Below are positions 48,601 through 59,168 of a stretch of DNA of 64,000 nucleotides, piece after piece. The stretch is taken from assembly GCF_029784135.1 (NCBI RefSeq), contig NC_073746.1, positions 96,689,015-96,753,014 on the forward strand, written 5' to 3'. How positions within the stretch are numbered: position 1 is the stretch's first letter; the number at the start of each line of letters is the position of its first letter. Under the pieces are notes generated by a model. That model worked only from the letters and a program-made list of their open reading frames with translations. It was not told the origin of the DNA and ran no database searches. The stretch comes from Toxorhynchites rutilus septentrionalis. Taxonomy: Eukaryota; Arthropoda; Insecta; Diptera; Culicidae. A program made the position numbers and the translations under genes.

Positions 48601-49768
48601 TGTTTAGTCTTATGAATTTAAATCCACGATTTTATTAATGATCGATTTCAAAAACAAAATGAAATAAGTAAAAAAAAAATTAAGTTAAACGGTTTAATTG
48701 TGATTAAACATACAATATAAAGGGAGTCAAATTGCTATTAATGTGGGTCAGCGCTACAGACAAACACGTTACAAACATACAAACATACAAACAGATTACA
48801 GGGCAAGCTAAATAAAACCGTTTAATAAAAAGCAGACGGTAAAAATAAGGAAAAAAAATTTAAAATGATTGATAACTCAGTCTTTTGGCAAACATTCGAA
48901 AACTTTGTTGGGAAATGCTCATGCAGTCACGGCCTGATTCGAAGTGACCCATATTAGTGACAGTTTTGGTCAGATTGTGGAAATCAATTAAATATTATTT
49001 TTGATAAATTTTGTTACATTCGTCCTTGTTTAGGTGCTATATGACATTTGGTATGACAACATTTTAAATGTTTATTGTCACAAAATTTTCACCGCTTTGC
49101 CATCACAATTGGACATATTCTATGTTTCGAGTATTTATTTCACTGCACTATGTTTACTAAATATGTAATACAATTTGTCAAATTTATACCGGGAATTTGT
49201 GTTTTCAAAGAAAATGCTTCATTTATCATCTAAATTTATATTATCGCCTTCTAAATATGCCCCTTCTGAATCAATATACTTTTTCCAACAACAACAAAAT
49301 CAGTAATCGAAACATTTTCATAGCTCTATTTAGGAATTGCCTAGTACGTTCAGTAATCAATACATCATGAAAAAAAATATAAATATATAAGAAAACACGT
49401 ACGAACACATTTCAAAGCAGTACTGCGTCTTAAAATTCAGTTTAATAATTCAGGAGTTTCAAATTATTAATAAAATGTACCGCACTACGCTCTAAAATTC
49501 TGAAAAAAGAATCATATATCAAAACCAGGTACATTTCAACGAAAATTATGTTTAAATGGATCTAAAATTGCCATAACCTAGAATTGTCTTTTCCATTAGA
49601 AGGGGAACCAGAAACTTTTCTAGCCCATGGTATAACTTTTTGTTCAATAACATGCAAACATTAATAAACTGCAGTTTAAATTCAAATATGTTGGTGTTCT
49701 CTTCTTCTACTTCCAAGCATTGAAATGTGTAAAAAAAATAATCTTAGATAAATCGAAGTCGATCTTCT
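48601..49768. other. AT-rich spacer, partial repeat R at 49360-49560
   Basis: 49360-49560 has 'gaacacatttcaaagcagta' and 'cgcactacgctctaaaattc', related to 1560-1680 and 2060-2160. The rest has no gene or element I can name. Confidence 0.4.
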
Positions 49769-50020
49769 TAAAAAAGTAGAAGGGTCTGAGCCTAGGGGCA
49801 CGGACGGAAGTTTAACGTAGGACTGCCATTGTTCAGAACAGTTGTTTTTTATGTGTAATTCTTTTTATTGTTCAGAAATCTTTTAGTTTAACTCTTTCGA
49901 AGTAGCCCTGAAAAGGGCCGTTTTTTATATGTACTCATAACCCTCAAACGTTTTGTAACGAACAAAAAAAGAAAAATTAGCTTCTGACAGGTAGTTCAAC
50001 TGTCTAACTGAACATGACTA
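49769..50020 (-). repeat. H-unit-like end G-minus, inverse of 54140-54400
   Basis: On the minus strand: 'ttcagttagacagttgaac', 'aaacgtttgagggttatgag', a histone-type hairpin, 'actgttctgaacaatgg', then AGTCCTACGTTAAACTTCCG, 'ccgtgcccctaggctcagac' and a T-run. 54140-54400 on the plus strand follows the same order. The hairpin region is more diverged from the other terminal hairpins. Confidence 0.65.
49890..49920 (-). promoter_or_regulatory. Histone-type 3' end hairpin and downstream box
   Basis: The minus strand reads GGCCCTTTTCAGGGCT, a 6-bp stem with TTTC loop as in replication-dependent histone mRNAs, followed after 4 nt by GAAAGAG, as in the purine-rich box bound by U7. No histone coding sequence lies upstream. 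Motif match is seen; function is inference. Confidence 0.6.
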
Positions 50021-50360
50021 ACGAATATTAGTGTGACACATAACAGGGTGGAATGGTAGATGATGTGGATCGGTAAACAAGAAAAAAATATATCGTCATT
50101 GCTTACATTGAATATAAAGGTGAATAAATTCACCGAAAATATGAACATATTCATATTATAAGTTCGCGCTAGTGTAAACGGTTGATGCGATTTCTATAAA
50201 TCTCATCGTATTTCTTCCTAAGACTAGACATGACTGGCTTCTTACTCTTACTCTTCGACCAAGTGCGAGCGACAGAGAACCAGGGAACCGAACCACTCGA
50301 GATGTCAACTCTCCAAATGAGACAAAATTTCTAATGACTATTTTTCCACGTAGCTAACAT

Positions 50361-51327
50361 ATGTTTAATTTTGTTAAATTATACTATAAAAATGATGAAA
50401 AACCGGCAAATGTTTTTCGAGCATTACGGACGGATTTTGGTCGTCATGGACGGCCTACAGAGCACACAATCGCTAATGTAGTGCGTAAATTCGAACAAAC
50501 TGGATCCGTAGCGGATATTGTGAAACCTGTGCATCATCGTAATGTGCGTTCAGTTTCACAATATCCGCTACGTTCGTAAAATATTGCTATATTGCTGCTG
50601 TTGCTGCCAGTGTGGAGGATGACCCGAATGTTTCGATTCCACGGCGTGCTCAGCAATTGGGTTTGTCAAACACATCCATATAAAGTCCAACTGGTACAAA
50701 AATTAGAGCTTGGTGACCATAGAATTTGTCGGGCATACATCGATTGGGTGAACGAACAACAGCAGCAAAATGCTGAATTTTCGCATCAAATTTTCTTCAT
50801 TCACACATTTCGCACATTTCGAGTCACTGTTTGGTGCGCATTATGGTCTGGTGGAGTCATCGGGTCGTATTTCTTTGAAAATGAGGACGGCGAGACGCTA
50901 ACTGTGAATGGTGAGCGCTATGGCCGCATGTTAACCGATTTTTTTCTACCACAAATTGAAGATATGGATACGGATGACATGTGGTTTCAGCAGGACGGCG
51001 CCACGTGCCACACAACACGACTGAACATGGCCATATTGCGAACGAAATTTGAGGGACGCATAATTTCGCGTTTTGGTGATGCCAATTGGCCGTCCAGATC
51101 ATGCGATTTGAACCAGCTAGACTTTTTTTTTGTGGGGTTATGCGAAAGACCGTGTCTATGCCAACTCTCCGCAAACTCTTGAACATTGGAAAGACAACAT
51201 TCGTGAAGTTATGACCGAGATACCGCCCCATATGTGCCGAAAAGTCATCGAAAATTACCTGTTCCGGATCAAGGTGTGCGAGGAAGCCCTAGGTGGACAT
51301 TTGAATGATGTTGTATTTCACAAATGA
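50361..51327 (+). pseudogene. Mariner-superfamily transposase, DD41D (rosa-like), broken
   Basis: The N-terminal part (FRALRTDFGRHGRPTEHTIA) is the helix-turn-helix region of this family. The core has VTVWCALWSGGVIG and then FQQDGATCHTTR with the second catalytic Asp; the third Asp follows in SCDLNQLDFF. Between these two are 41 residues, the rosa-like spacing. The segment that should hold the first Asp (after FSHQIFF) is deleted, and there are frameshifts near 50580 and 51130. The C-terminal part continues to 51327 (GHLNDVVFHK). Terminal repeats were not identified. Confidence 0.85.
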
Positions 51328-51344
51328 TTTTTCCATAACGAAAA

Positions 51345-54130
51345 CAACGAAAAAAAAAACAAAATAATTCATTAACCCGTTAACCTTCGTCAGCCCAGGG
51401 TTGGCCCTCCCAAAGCGGGGAGGTCACGGTTCGAAAGTGACTCCGAATTCCAAGCAGCAGAATCCGGCACAATTTCCGACCGAAACGACAGCGCAATGGT
51501 GACGATGGTGAAGCGCTCGAATGCATCTCAAGGGAAATATCACCGCTCTAAACAACATATGCGCGATGCATATATGCATCGCTGCATCGGAGTCCCATCC
51601 GCCAGAGTTAAGTTAAAGAGTCTTTCAATTTCGCTCGGTGCAGATAGTGTGGGAAGATCGTAAGCTTGTTGGCCACAGTCTTGGCAGACGACCGAGTGTG
51701 TGTGTGTGTGTGTGTGTGTGTGGTCCCGTCACCCCCAAAAATTTCAATGAATATAAATTTGCTCAAGATATTCTTATGCATACCCAAGTTATGCTGGAAT
51801 GGCGTGATTCCAGCGGGGGAAGGCAAGTGATTCTGGCATGCCTTTGCCAATGCTGCCAAGTGGGAGCAGTTTGGAAGAAATTGCAGCGAGATTAGAGATA
51901 GTGATCGTTGTGCATTCAGTGGGTTAAAAGTTCGTGGCCAGTGTGGACCGAGCGGTTTCGGTTGGATGGTAAAATATTGGCGCTTAATAATGATGCTTAC
52001 GATGAACTTCGCCTCACACTTACTCATATTCTACATGCGTTTCAACACGAAGCAAAAACCAATTTTGTGGGGAACAAGGTCTTGTTTCTCACTAATTTGC
52101 ATACAACCGAGGTCACGATCTTGTTCGCATTTCACGCTGACAATTATTACTCACAACAAGCTTGTTTTCAGCAGCTTGTTGTTTTTTTACAACTTATATA
52201 ACCATGTTCGCGAGATTGCAAATTGTTTCCAGCCGAATGAAATATTCACACACACAAGATGCAGAAAGTGAGAAGAATGTTCCATCGGCAAATAATGGGA
52301 AGACAACCGTGGATTTCGCTGATTAATCCAATATATCACGATGAATTATGATTGAAAATTTGAATAAAACACTAGCCAAACAAAATTCATATCCTTTCGT
52401 GGCAAAGAACGCCACTTTGGCCTGCCATCATCTTTTTTTTCTCTCGCTTACATTCAGCTCGAGAGAATGATACAGCAGCAGCCTCATGTTGGGTGCAAAT
52501 GGAATAACATAGACCCTGTATATCCGATTCTGGCCTGTGCCAGACGTGCCGGAGAAGCGTTGTTTACAACCCGAACCTGGGAAGTCGAGGTGAAAAGGCG
52601 AAAATCATGTTGCTCCATCAGACTCACGTAATCTGGCGCGGTTCAACCTCCTACAAGTCTGGATCTTCATCACCTTTTTTCTTTATTTCTTCCTCGCCGA
52701 AAGACACGAAGAAGGTCGCTCGCTGTGTGTATAATTTAATCGCGTGAAATTATACCTTGAATAAAGAGCACATAAAACCCGATAAATGGTCTACGGCGTT
52801 TAAGAAGCGAGAAGAAGATCTGTGAAGTGCACCTCGACAAGGACAATCATCAAGCTCATCATCATATCATAGTCCAATTACGGCCTGGCGTGCGCTGCAT
52901 GATCTCCACGATGACGACGATGGCGACGACCCACGGAATGGAAACGTTTATGTTTAGCATTGATACCATTTATCATACGCCTTGGTCGGCACCAATCAAC
53001 GAGATGACGTACGAGCCGTGCAGTTGGGTCGGTGGGACGAAAAGACGGTTGCAATCCATTTGTTCTCTCCTTTGACACATTGACAGAACAAAGGCTTTGG
53101 TGCTTGAAGGGAAAATTGCATTACTATTTTTTTATCGAAAAGTATTTTTTACGTGTTCTTTCCAAGGTATATTTTCGGCACGCGGAAACCGAAATACAGT
53201 CGAGTTAGCTTTTAGTTTGGTATTGTGTTTTGTCTCTCCTTTTTGATGTTACTCCTACGCAGGCAAACATATTTTTTTATCGTGGCGTCTTTGTTTCAAC
53301 ACCGAAGACCACACACGCACTGCTGGGATGAATCATGGAGTCATATTAATTTATGATGCATGATTTTCTAATGCTGGCAAAGATTGAGTTATACGAAAAG
53401 TCAATGTCTACGTATTTGATTTCTATATAGGGAGTCACTCTACTAAAAATCTAACGTTTATTAAGAGTTTTCAAATGCATATTGAGCAGAATCGTTCTTA
53501 CGATATATGTTATAATATATACCATTAGACTTCGTTCCCATGAGTGGTGTATGTAACACAAAATTGCGTGCAATAATTCGTTCTATCTAACAAATTAGCA
53601 ATATCTTAAAGTAATCAGATGCAAGATTTCATGCATCACTCGAACTTCATGCAAGATTTCATCAAAGCAACGAGGAAAGTGTAACCCATACAGTGGTCGT
53701 TCATTAATTAGCAGGAGGCAGCGATTATCATGCGAAGACTTATTGAGATCGGCATTACATCGCATTACAAAAATGAAACGAAATGAAATATTAATATTCT
53801 TCATGACTCATATTCATAATTCTCAATGACTCAATTCCTTCTATGATAGATTGAGCAGAAGAACCAATACGACATGATTGTGATAGCTGCAAACGAACAT
53901 TATTTCACCGAAAACTGAGAATAAGACAATGGAAATCACAATGGCATAGCTTTCCATTAAAAATAAAGCAACTTCATGATTTCATGTGTATTTTACCTCA
54001 AAATATCACGAAATCGTGAGTACTTTCAACATGTTTTTTTCATATTCAATGTAATCAATGACGATTTATTTTTTTTTGTTTACCGATTCACATATACTTC
54101 ATCTACATCTTATGTGTCTCATTGATATTC
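51345..54130. other. Probable single-copy DNA with microsatellite and palindrome
   Basis: 51400-53200 is GC-richer with no recurrences. It contains a (GT)n tract at 51697-51722 and a perfect 20-bp palindrome at 51563-51582. Frames at 51608-52027 (minus), 51908-52271 and 52827-53075 overlap and show no known domain. A B-box-like GGTTCGAAAG at 51430 lacks a matching A box, so no tRNA is called. 53200-54130 is AT-rich. Confidence 0.35.
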
Positions 54131-54139
54131 ATGAATCAT

Positions 54140-54400
54140 TTTCAGTTAGACAGTTGAACTTCCTACCAGGAGCTTATTGTCTTTCTTTGTTCGTTACAAA
54201 CCGTTTGAGGGTTATGAGTACATACAACAAACGGTTCTTTTCGTGGTTATTATTTTGATTTTCGAAAAAGTTAAATTAACAGATTTCTGAATAATGATAA
54301 GAATTACATTTAAAATAACCAAGTGTTCTGAACAATCACAGTCCTACGTCAAACTTCCGTCCGTGCCCTAGGCTCAGACCCTTCTACTTCTTTTTTCTTC
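54140..54400 (+). repeat. H-unit-like end G-plus, inverse of 49769-50020
   Basis: Contains 'ttcagttagacagttgaac', 'accgtttgagggttatgagt', a degenerate histone-type hairpin (ACGGTTCTTTTCGTGGTT), CAGTCCTACGTCAAACTTCC, 'gtgccctaggctcagaccc' and TTTTTT at 54391-54396. Confidence 0.65.
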
Positions 54401-54624
54401 AATTTTGATCTCAGATTTAATGTTTACTATGCAACATCAACCAACGATGTATTGATCACTTTGTACAATGACCTTCTGATTGAGAAGCTCTCTATGGGTT
54501 GGCACACAAAAAAATACAATTCCGCTTCTATAATTCTTATGTATATTCACACGTATGGAATTTTTAACACACTTTTATTTCTGCTGTCATTGTGCAATTC
54601 CAAATAAATTCTTCTAAGAAATGC

Positions 54625-54775
54625 AGATTGTGGTATTTTGAATTAGAGTGCAGCTCTGATGAGATATGTAAACAAAACGAGTTCGGATTGAAGCGTCAAT
54701 GAATACAGATGTGTTACGATTGTTAGGTATTTTATATAAGAGATATACCGGTGTTTCACGGAATATCACACAGAT
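54625..54775 (-). repeat. Repeat S, copy 3 (inverse)
   Basis: The inverse matches 38028-38165, including the outer part 'gtgatattccgtgaaa' absent from the 41.7 kb copy. 54776-55274 shows no gene; a single TTAACACGTTGAG end at 54994 resembles the MITE at 22670. Confidence 0.65.
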
Positions 54776-55274
54776 TTTTAAAACATGTATTTTTGATTCG
54801 AATGAAAGTTTGTATTCCATTTGGGTTGAAGGAAATATGAATTTTCCATAGCAAACGGAATTTTTTTGACTCAAGCGTAACTTTTGAAAAGGGCTTATCG
54901 ATTTTAGTTAGAGAAATCTTTGATAATTTATATCTCAAAAACTCTGAGTCGTACCGAAATAGTGCCTTAGAAAGAGTTATAGAGTAATGATGTTTAACAC
55001 GTTGAGTGCCACGGTTCTATAGCGACTCTATGGAAATTTTTAAACGTATTAAGGGCAACGTTACGTTGGATGCGCTACACTTTTGAATTAATCTTGCCGA
55101 CAGCAGACAGTGTTCGTGGCCAAGGTTACCACGACATCGAACACGTTGTTTGGTCGCGCGGGGGTTGCTAGGTCGAATTTGGAAAACTCTCTTCGGAGCC
55201 TAATATGCCAGTGAGAGATGTGTTGGCTCGGCTAGACCTTGTTTCCATGTCCCAAATATATGTTTTCGTTAAAA

Positions 55275-55548
55275 CTATCGATCTTCTAGTGTGATTGTTC
55301 TTACATCCTTTTTCCCTCCTTTTTGTCCTTTGCGAGCTATCGGTTCCCTTCCATTAGAGTAAGTTGAATTGTAATACATATTAGATGTAAGAATAGTGTT
55401 TAAGCATTGAGTGTGAAGTGGAAGTATAAATGAGAATGTGAGTATGAGTGTGAACATTGTTACAATTTCCTTACATCCCATCGTTTTCCTAATGAAAATG
55501 TGTCACCCTTCTAAACTCGAGTCGACCGCGAGTAATCGGTTTCCTATT
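55275..55548 (+). mobile_element. Retroposon F1 relative, 3' truncated
   Basis: 'ctaaactcgagt.gaccgcgagtaatcggtt' ties it to the inverse of 13745-13790. The upstream part ('ttgcgagctatcggttcc' onward) extends further 5' than the other copies. It ends at a T-run next to the LINE fragment, which lies on the other strand. Confidence 0.6.
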
Positions 55549-55653
55549 TTTTTTTAATTTCAATTCCACCACAACTCTCCTCCTCCCGTCTTAACCACAT
55601 TTGCCCGTCGGGATGTTGTACTGGGGTCTCCCAAATACCAGCCCAGAAGTTCG

Positions 55654-57560
55654 TCACATTGCTAATATCTGGCAAACCTTCGCTAATGCTTTCTCGTTAT
55701 CTCTGAACATCCGATTTTGTCCTTGGCGCTTTACAGAGTCAGAGTAACGTTCGAACTGTTTACGGTATCCTAAATATTTAGCGGTCGCCACAGCAGCACA
55801 GTAAACTGTCAGATGCAGCTCCTCCATGTTCTCAGCATCAACCAAGTGCAGCGGAAGAACGTGCTCGTTCATGAGCTTTACTGTACTTGTCAGCCTGCGG
55901 CAATGCTGCAACTTCGGGGTCCTGGGGCGCGACAAAGGGTCCGTGTCGCGAAACTGTGAGATCGCCTCGTCGTAATGGAAGACTAGATCATGTAGTAGTT
56001 GTTCATATGACTGTGGATCTTCCGGCTCGATTTCTCGAGACATCGCTTGCTCTGTTTGTTCTGGACCTTAGTTCTCTCTGCACCTGCCGCTTGATCTCAT
56101 CGATTTGCGTTTGGGAGAGCATACTGTTGCGTATAATCGTTCTAAGCCTCGTGTTCATCGCGCTATGGTCAAGCTTCCCGATGAATTCTGGATACGCTTC
56201 CTCGAACATTGTTAATAGGAGTACCGGTAAGTTTCTTCGTTTTTTTTTCAAAAATTGATGCTTTACTCTGCAAAAATGGTTATAAATTTAATATTCAAAA
56301 TATTGCCCATCGCTTGTCACAACTTTTTCACATCTTTCTGGCAATTCACGGATCCCTTTGCGGTTTGTCGGCTAACCACGAACCGATCCAATCGGACGGA
56401 GCAATGTCTGGATAATACAGCGGGTGGGATAGGACTTCCCACTTCAGCCTTTCCAAGTATGTTTAGAACGGTTTCGCGACATGCGGCCGAGCATTGTCGT
56501 GCTGCAAAACAACTTTATCGTGTCTTTGCTCGTATTGTGGCCGTTTTTCCTTCAGTACACGACTCAAACGCATCAATTGTCGTCGGTAGGGTAATGGTTT
56601 CATTCGGTTTAGCATCTCATAGTACACCAAACCCATTTGGTCCCATCCAATAGAGAGCATAACTTTCTGGCCGTGAATATTGCGCAGCCGTTGATATTGA
56701 TGCATGACCGGGGTATCCATACGTTACCCGACATTTAGGATTGTCGTAATGGACCCACTTTTCATCACCAGTAACGATTCGATGCAAAAAATCCTTTCTT
56801 TTATACCGTTGGAGCAGTTGTTCGCACGTGAAAAAACGGCGTTCGACGTCTCGTTGCTTCAATTAATACGGCACCCAATGTCCTATCTTTCGGATCATTC
56901 CCATTGCTTTTGAATGATCGGATATGGTTTGCTGAGCTACTCCAAGTGTATCTGCAGGTTCTTGTTGCCTTTGTTGACGGATCTTGATCGAGTAAAGCTT
57001 CCAATTCTTCATTTTCAAACTTTTTTGACGGTCCGGAACGTTCTTCGCCTTCCAAGTCAAAATGACAACTTTTAAACCGTGCAAACCACGTTTGACGCGT
57101 TCGTTCAGTTGGAGCATGGTCCCCATAAACTTCCACCAAAATGCGATCACTTTCCGCAGCTTTTTTCTTCATATTGAAGTAATGAAGTAACACTCCTCGC
57201 AAAAACACTCTCGTTGGTACGAAATTCGATGTGGCAAAAAACTATGTTGCTTACGCTTCAACTTTTTCATATATACTGAAAAAGACGCGCATTGACAGTA
57301 GCTTTCCAACGAATGTCTGGAAATTTGATTCACTGGAATAATAATCAAGTTATGCCATCTGTTGTAAAACAGAAGAAACTTACCGGTACACCTAATAGTA
57401 TTCGAGGGTGACCGCTCATGTCCGTTTCAAAACAGTGCAGATGTAATAGGCGCGGGTCACGAATTTGCTCATATCGTTTGTCCAGGCTCCTTCCTTAGTG
57501 TTGATCCCCATTTGAGAACCATTTTTGCACTTGCCGTCAGAAATAACCTACCAATGTAGC
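55654..57560 (-). pseudogene. LINE ORF fragment (pre-RT region), interrupted
   Basis: Upstream of the mariner the minus strand encodes MGINTKEGAWTNDMSKFVTR and, after a frameshift, LHCFETDMSGHPRILL. Downstream it continues without loss as TMFEEAYPEFIGKLDHSAMN and RLRTIIRNSM, then YEQLLHDLVFHYDEAISQFR to a stop at 55654. This resembles the region ahead of the reverse transcriptase in mosquito non-LTR elements of the R1/Loa type; that placement is from memory and not certain. The 1175-bp mariner splits it at ILL/TMF. No RT domain follows. Confidence 0.6.
56218..57392 (-). mobile_element. Mariner (DD34D) with TIRs and TA, decayed
   Basis: Ends GGAGTACCGGTAAGTTTCTT and the inverse of GGTGTACCGGTAAGTTTCTT, bordered by TA at 56216-56217 and 57393-57394. 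The minus strand encodes a mariner transposase in pieces: N-terminal MKKKAAESDRILVEVYGDHA, IVTGDEKWVHYDN (first Asp), LQHDNARPHVAKP (second) and YYPDIAPSD (third). The last two are 34 residues apart, counting one stop codon between them. Frameshifts, a stop and a deletion after PSD leave it non-functional. Confidence 0.9.
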
Positions 57561-58360
57561 GGCGAGCCACAATTTTAATATACCACAATGGATCGTACAT
57601 TAATCGCTCGAAATACAAATGTAGTGCTTGTGCTATGAATACTGTGGAGAGAGGAAAAATTATAACATAAACTCTGCCCGTCTGCTACTTATTGCAGCAG
57701 ACTAGAGTGTAAACTATGTGTTGTTACTATAACACAGTCTCACTCCAGCCAGTGAGCCGTCTGTAGCAGTGTTTCCGTTTCAGGCTCGGCCACACTTTGC
57801 GAGTTGTAGTGGCAGTAAAGCCTTTCGTTGGTAATTGCTTCACCTGCTCTCTGTTCTTCACCAACACTGATTGGGTTTGCTTTAGCCAAAACTAAAACAG
57901 CTTGTTTGTACGTTGATGAAGCTTGTGCGAATGTTCGAGAAAATGAAACGCATTTCAAATCCGATTTTATTGCAAGATTGTTGACGTAGAACTACGTCTT
58001 TCATTAAGGGTGCCAAATCAGAAAGCAGGTCACGTTTTTATGAAATAAAGTTAACGTTAATAACTATTTTTGCCGTGAACGGATTCTGGCGATTTACATA
58101 CCAAACGAATCGGAAATTCCCTAAGATTTGTTTGATATGCTATACATTACAATCCCATAGTCTGTATATGGTTTAAATTGATGAGAATTGGAAGCATTCC
58201 CATTTCCTCATACATTTGTTCTGTCCATTTTTGTGCTTTCCCGAACAGAGCTGTCAATAACAAGCAACTTATCGACGAGCAACGAAGGGGAAATCGTAAG
58301 ATGTACAGTCTCGGTGAACAAAGGAAAAGAAGAAGAACGAAGGGGAATATTTGCCTAGAG

Positions 58361-58396
58361 TATAAACAGTGGATCTCGTTGCGGCAAACTTCATTC
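58361..58396 (+). promoter_or_regulatory. TATA plus initiator core promoter in H-unit D
   Basis: TATAAACAG starts at 58361 and the initiator TTCATTC has its A at 58393, again -32. The transcribed start CATTCTTCGTGAGGAC is shared with 17932-17917 (minus). Confidence 0.6.
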
Positions 58397-59168
58397 TTCG
58401 TGAGGACACCGACTGGACAAAATCGCTGCTGGGCGAACTGGACGGCGAGGGATCGAATGGTTTTGTCAAGGCAATGGGGGTGGAGGAGTAATATGAGGAA
58501 AGAGCAGAGTTTTCCAAGGGCCTTTTTGAAGGCTAGAGATAAATGAACTGAAAAAGTTTAAAGTCTCTTTAATCCAACAAGGAAAGGAAGGAAAGGCAAA
58601 CTTTCAGTATCGTTCTAGATACTAAACAATGGGCATCGCTTGTTATTCCTTGTTTTGCGCCATCACATGTCTTCGTTTCGGACTGAACTGCGAACGCGAC
58701 CAAATTACTCACTCGGTGATGTCTCTGGCATTGCAATCGTTGCTTCAAACTGACACCATTGCATTAATGTTTTGAACTACACAATTGTGTGGGGAATCAT
58801 CAAGCTAGGCTATCGTCAGCTCACCAAGAAAATAAATGTTCTGGAATTTTGTCACTGATTTGATTTCGCATGACGGTAGGAAAACTCTCTCCGCAAAGGA
58901 TGACAGCTAAGCTAATCTAGACTGGCAATATTAATAGTAAAGGCTTCTGTTGAGAAGATTTAGAGGTGAATGAACTGTAAAGTTTAAAACCTCTATAATT
59001 TATCACGTTCGTTCGTTGAAGAACGCAAAACAGAGATAAGTGTGTGTATATTTAGTTGCTTCAAACCAAAAATAGCGCATCTTCGCTACGCTGAAATCCC
59101 ATTTGTAATGATAAATATAAACAAGGAGGGGGAGACAGCGAGAGGGAATTACTTACGTTAGGGTATTA

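Noticed and set aside
51360..51440. tRNA or tRNA-derived SINE suggested by GGTTCGAAAG
   Set aside because: No A box at proper distance and no cloverleaf could be drawn.
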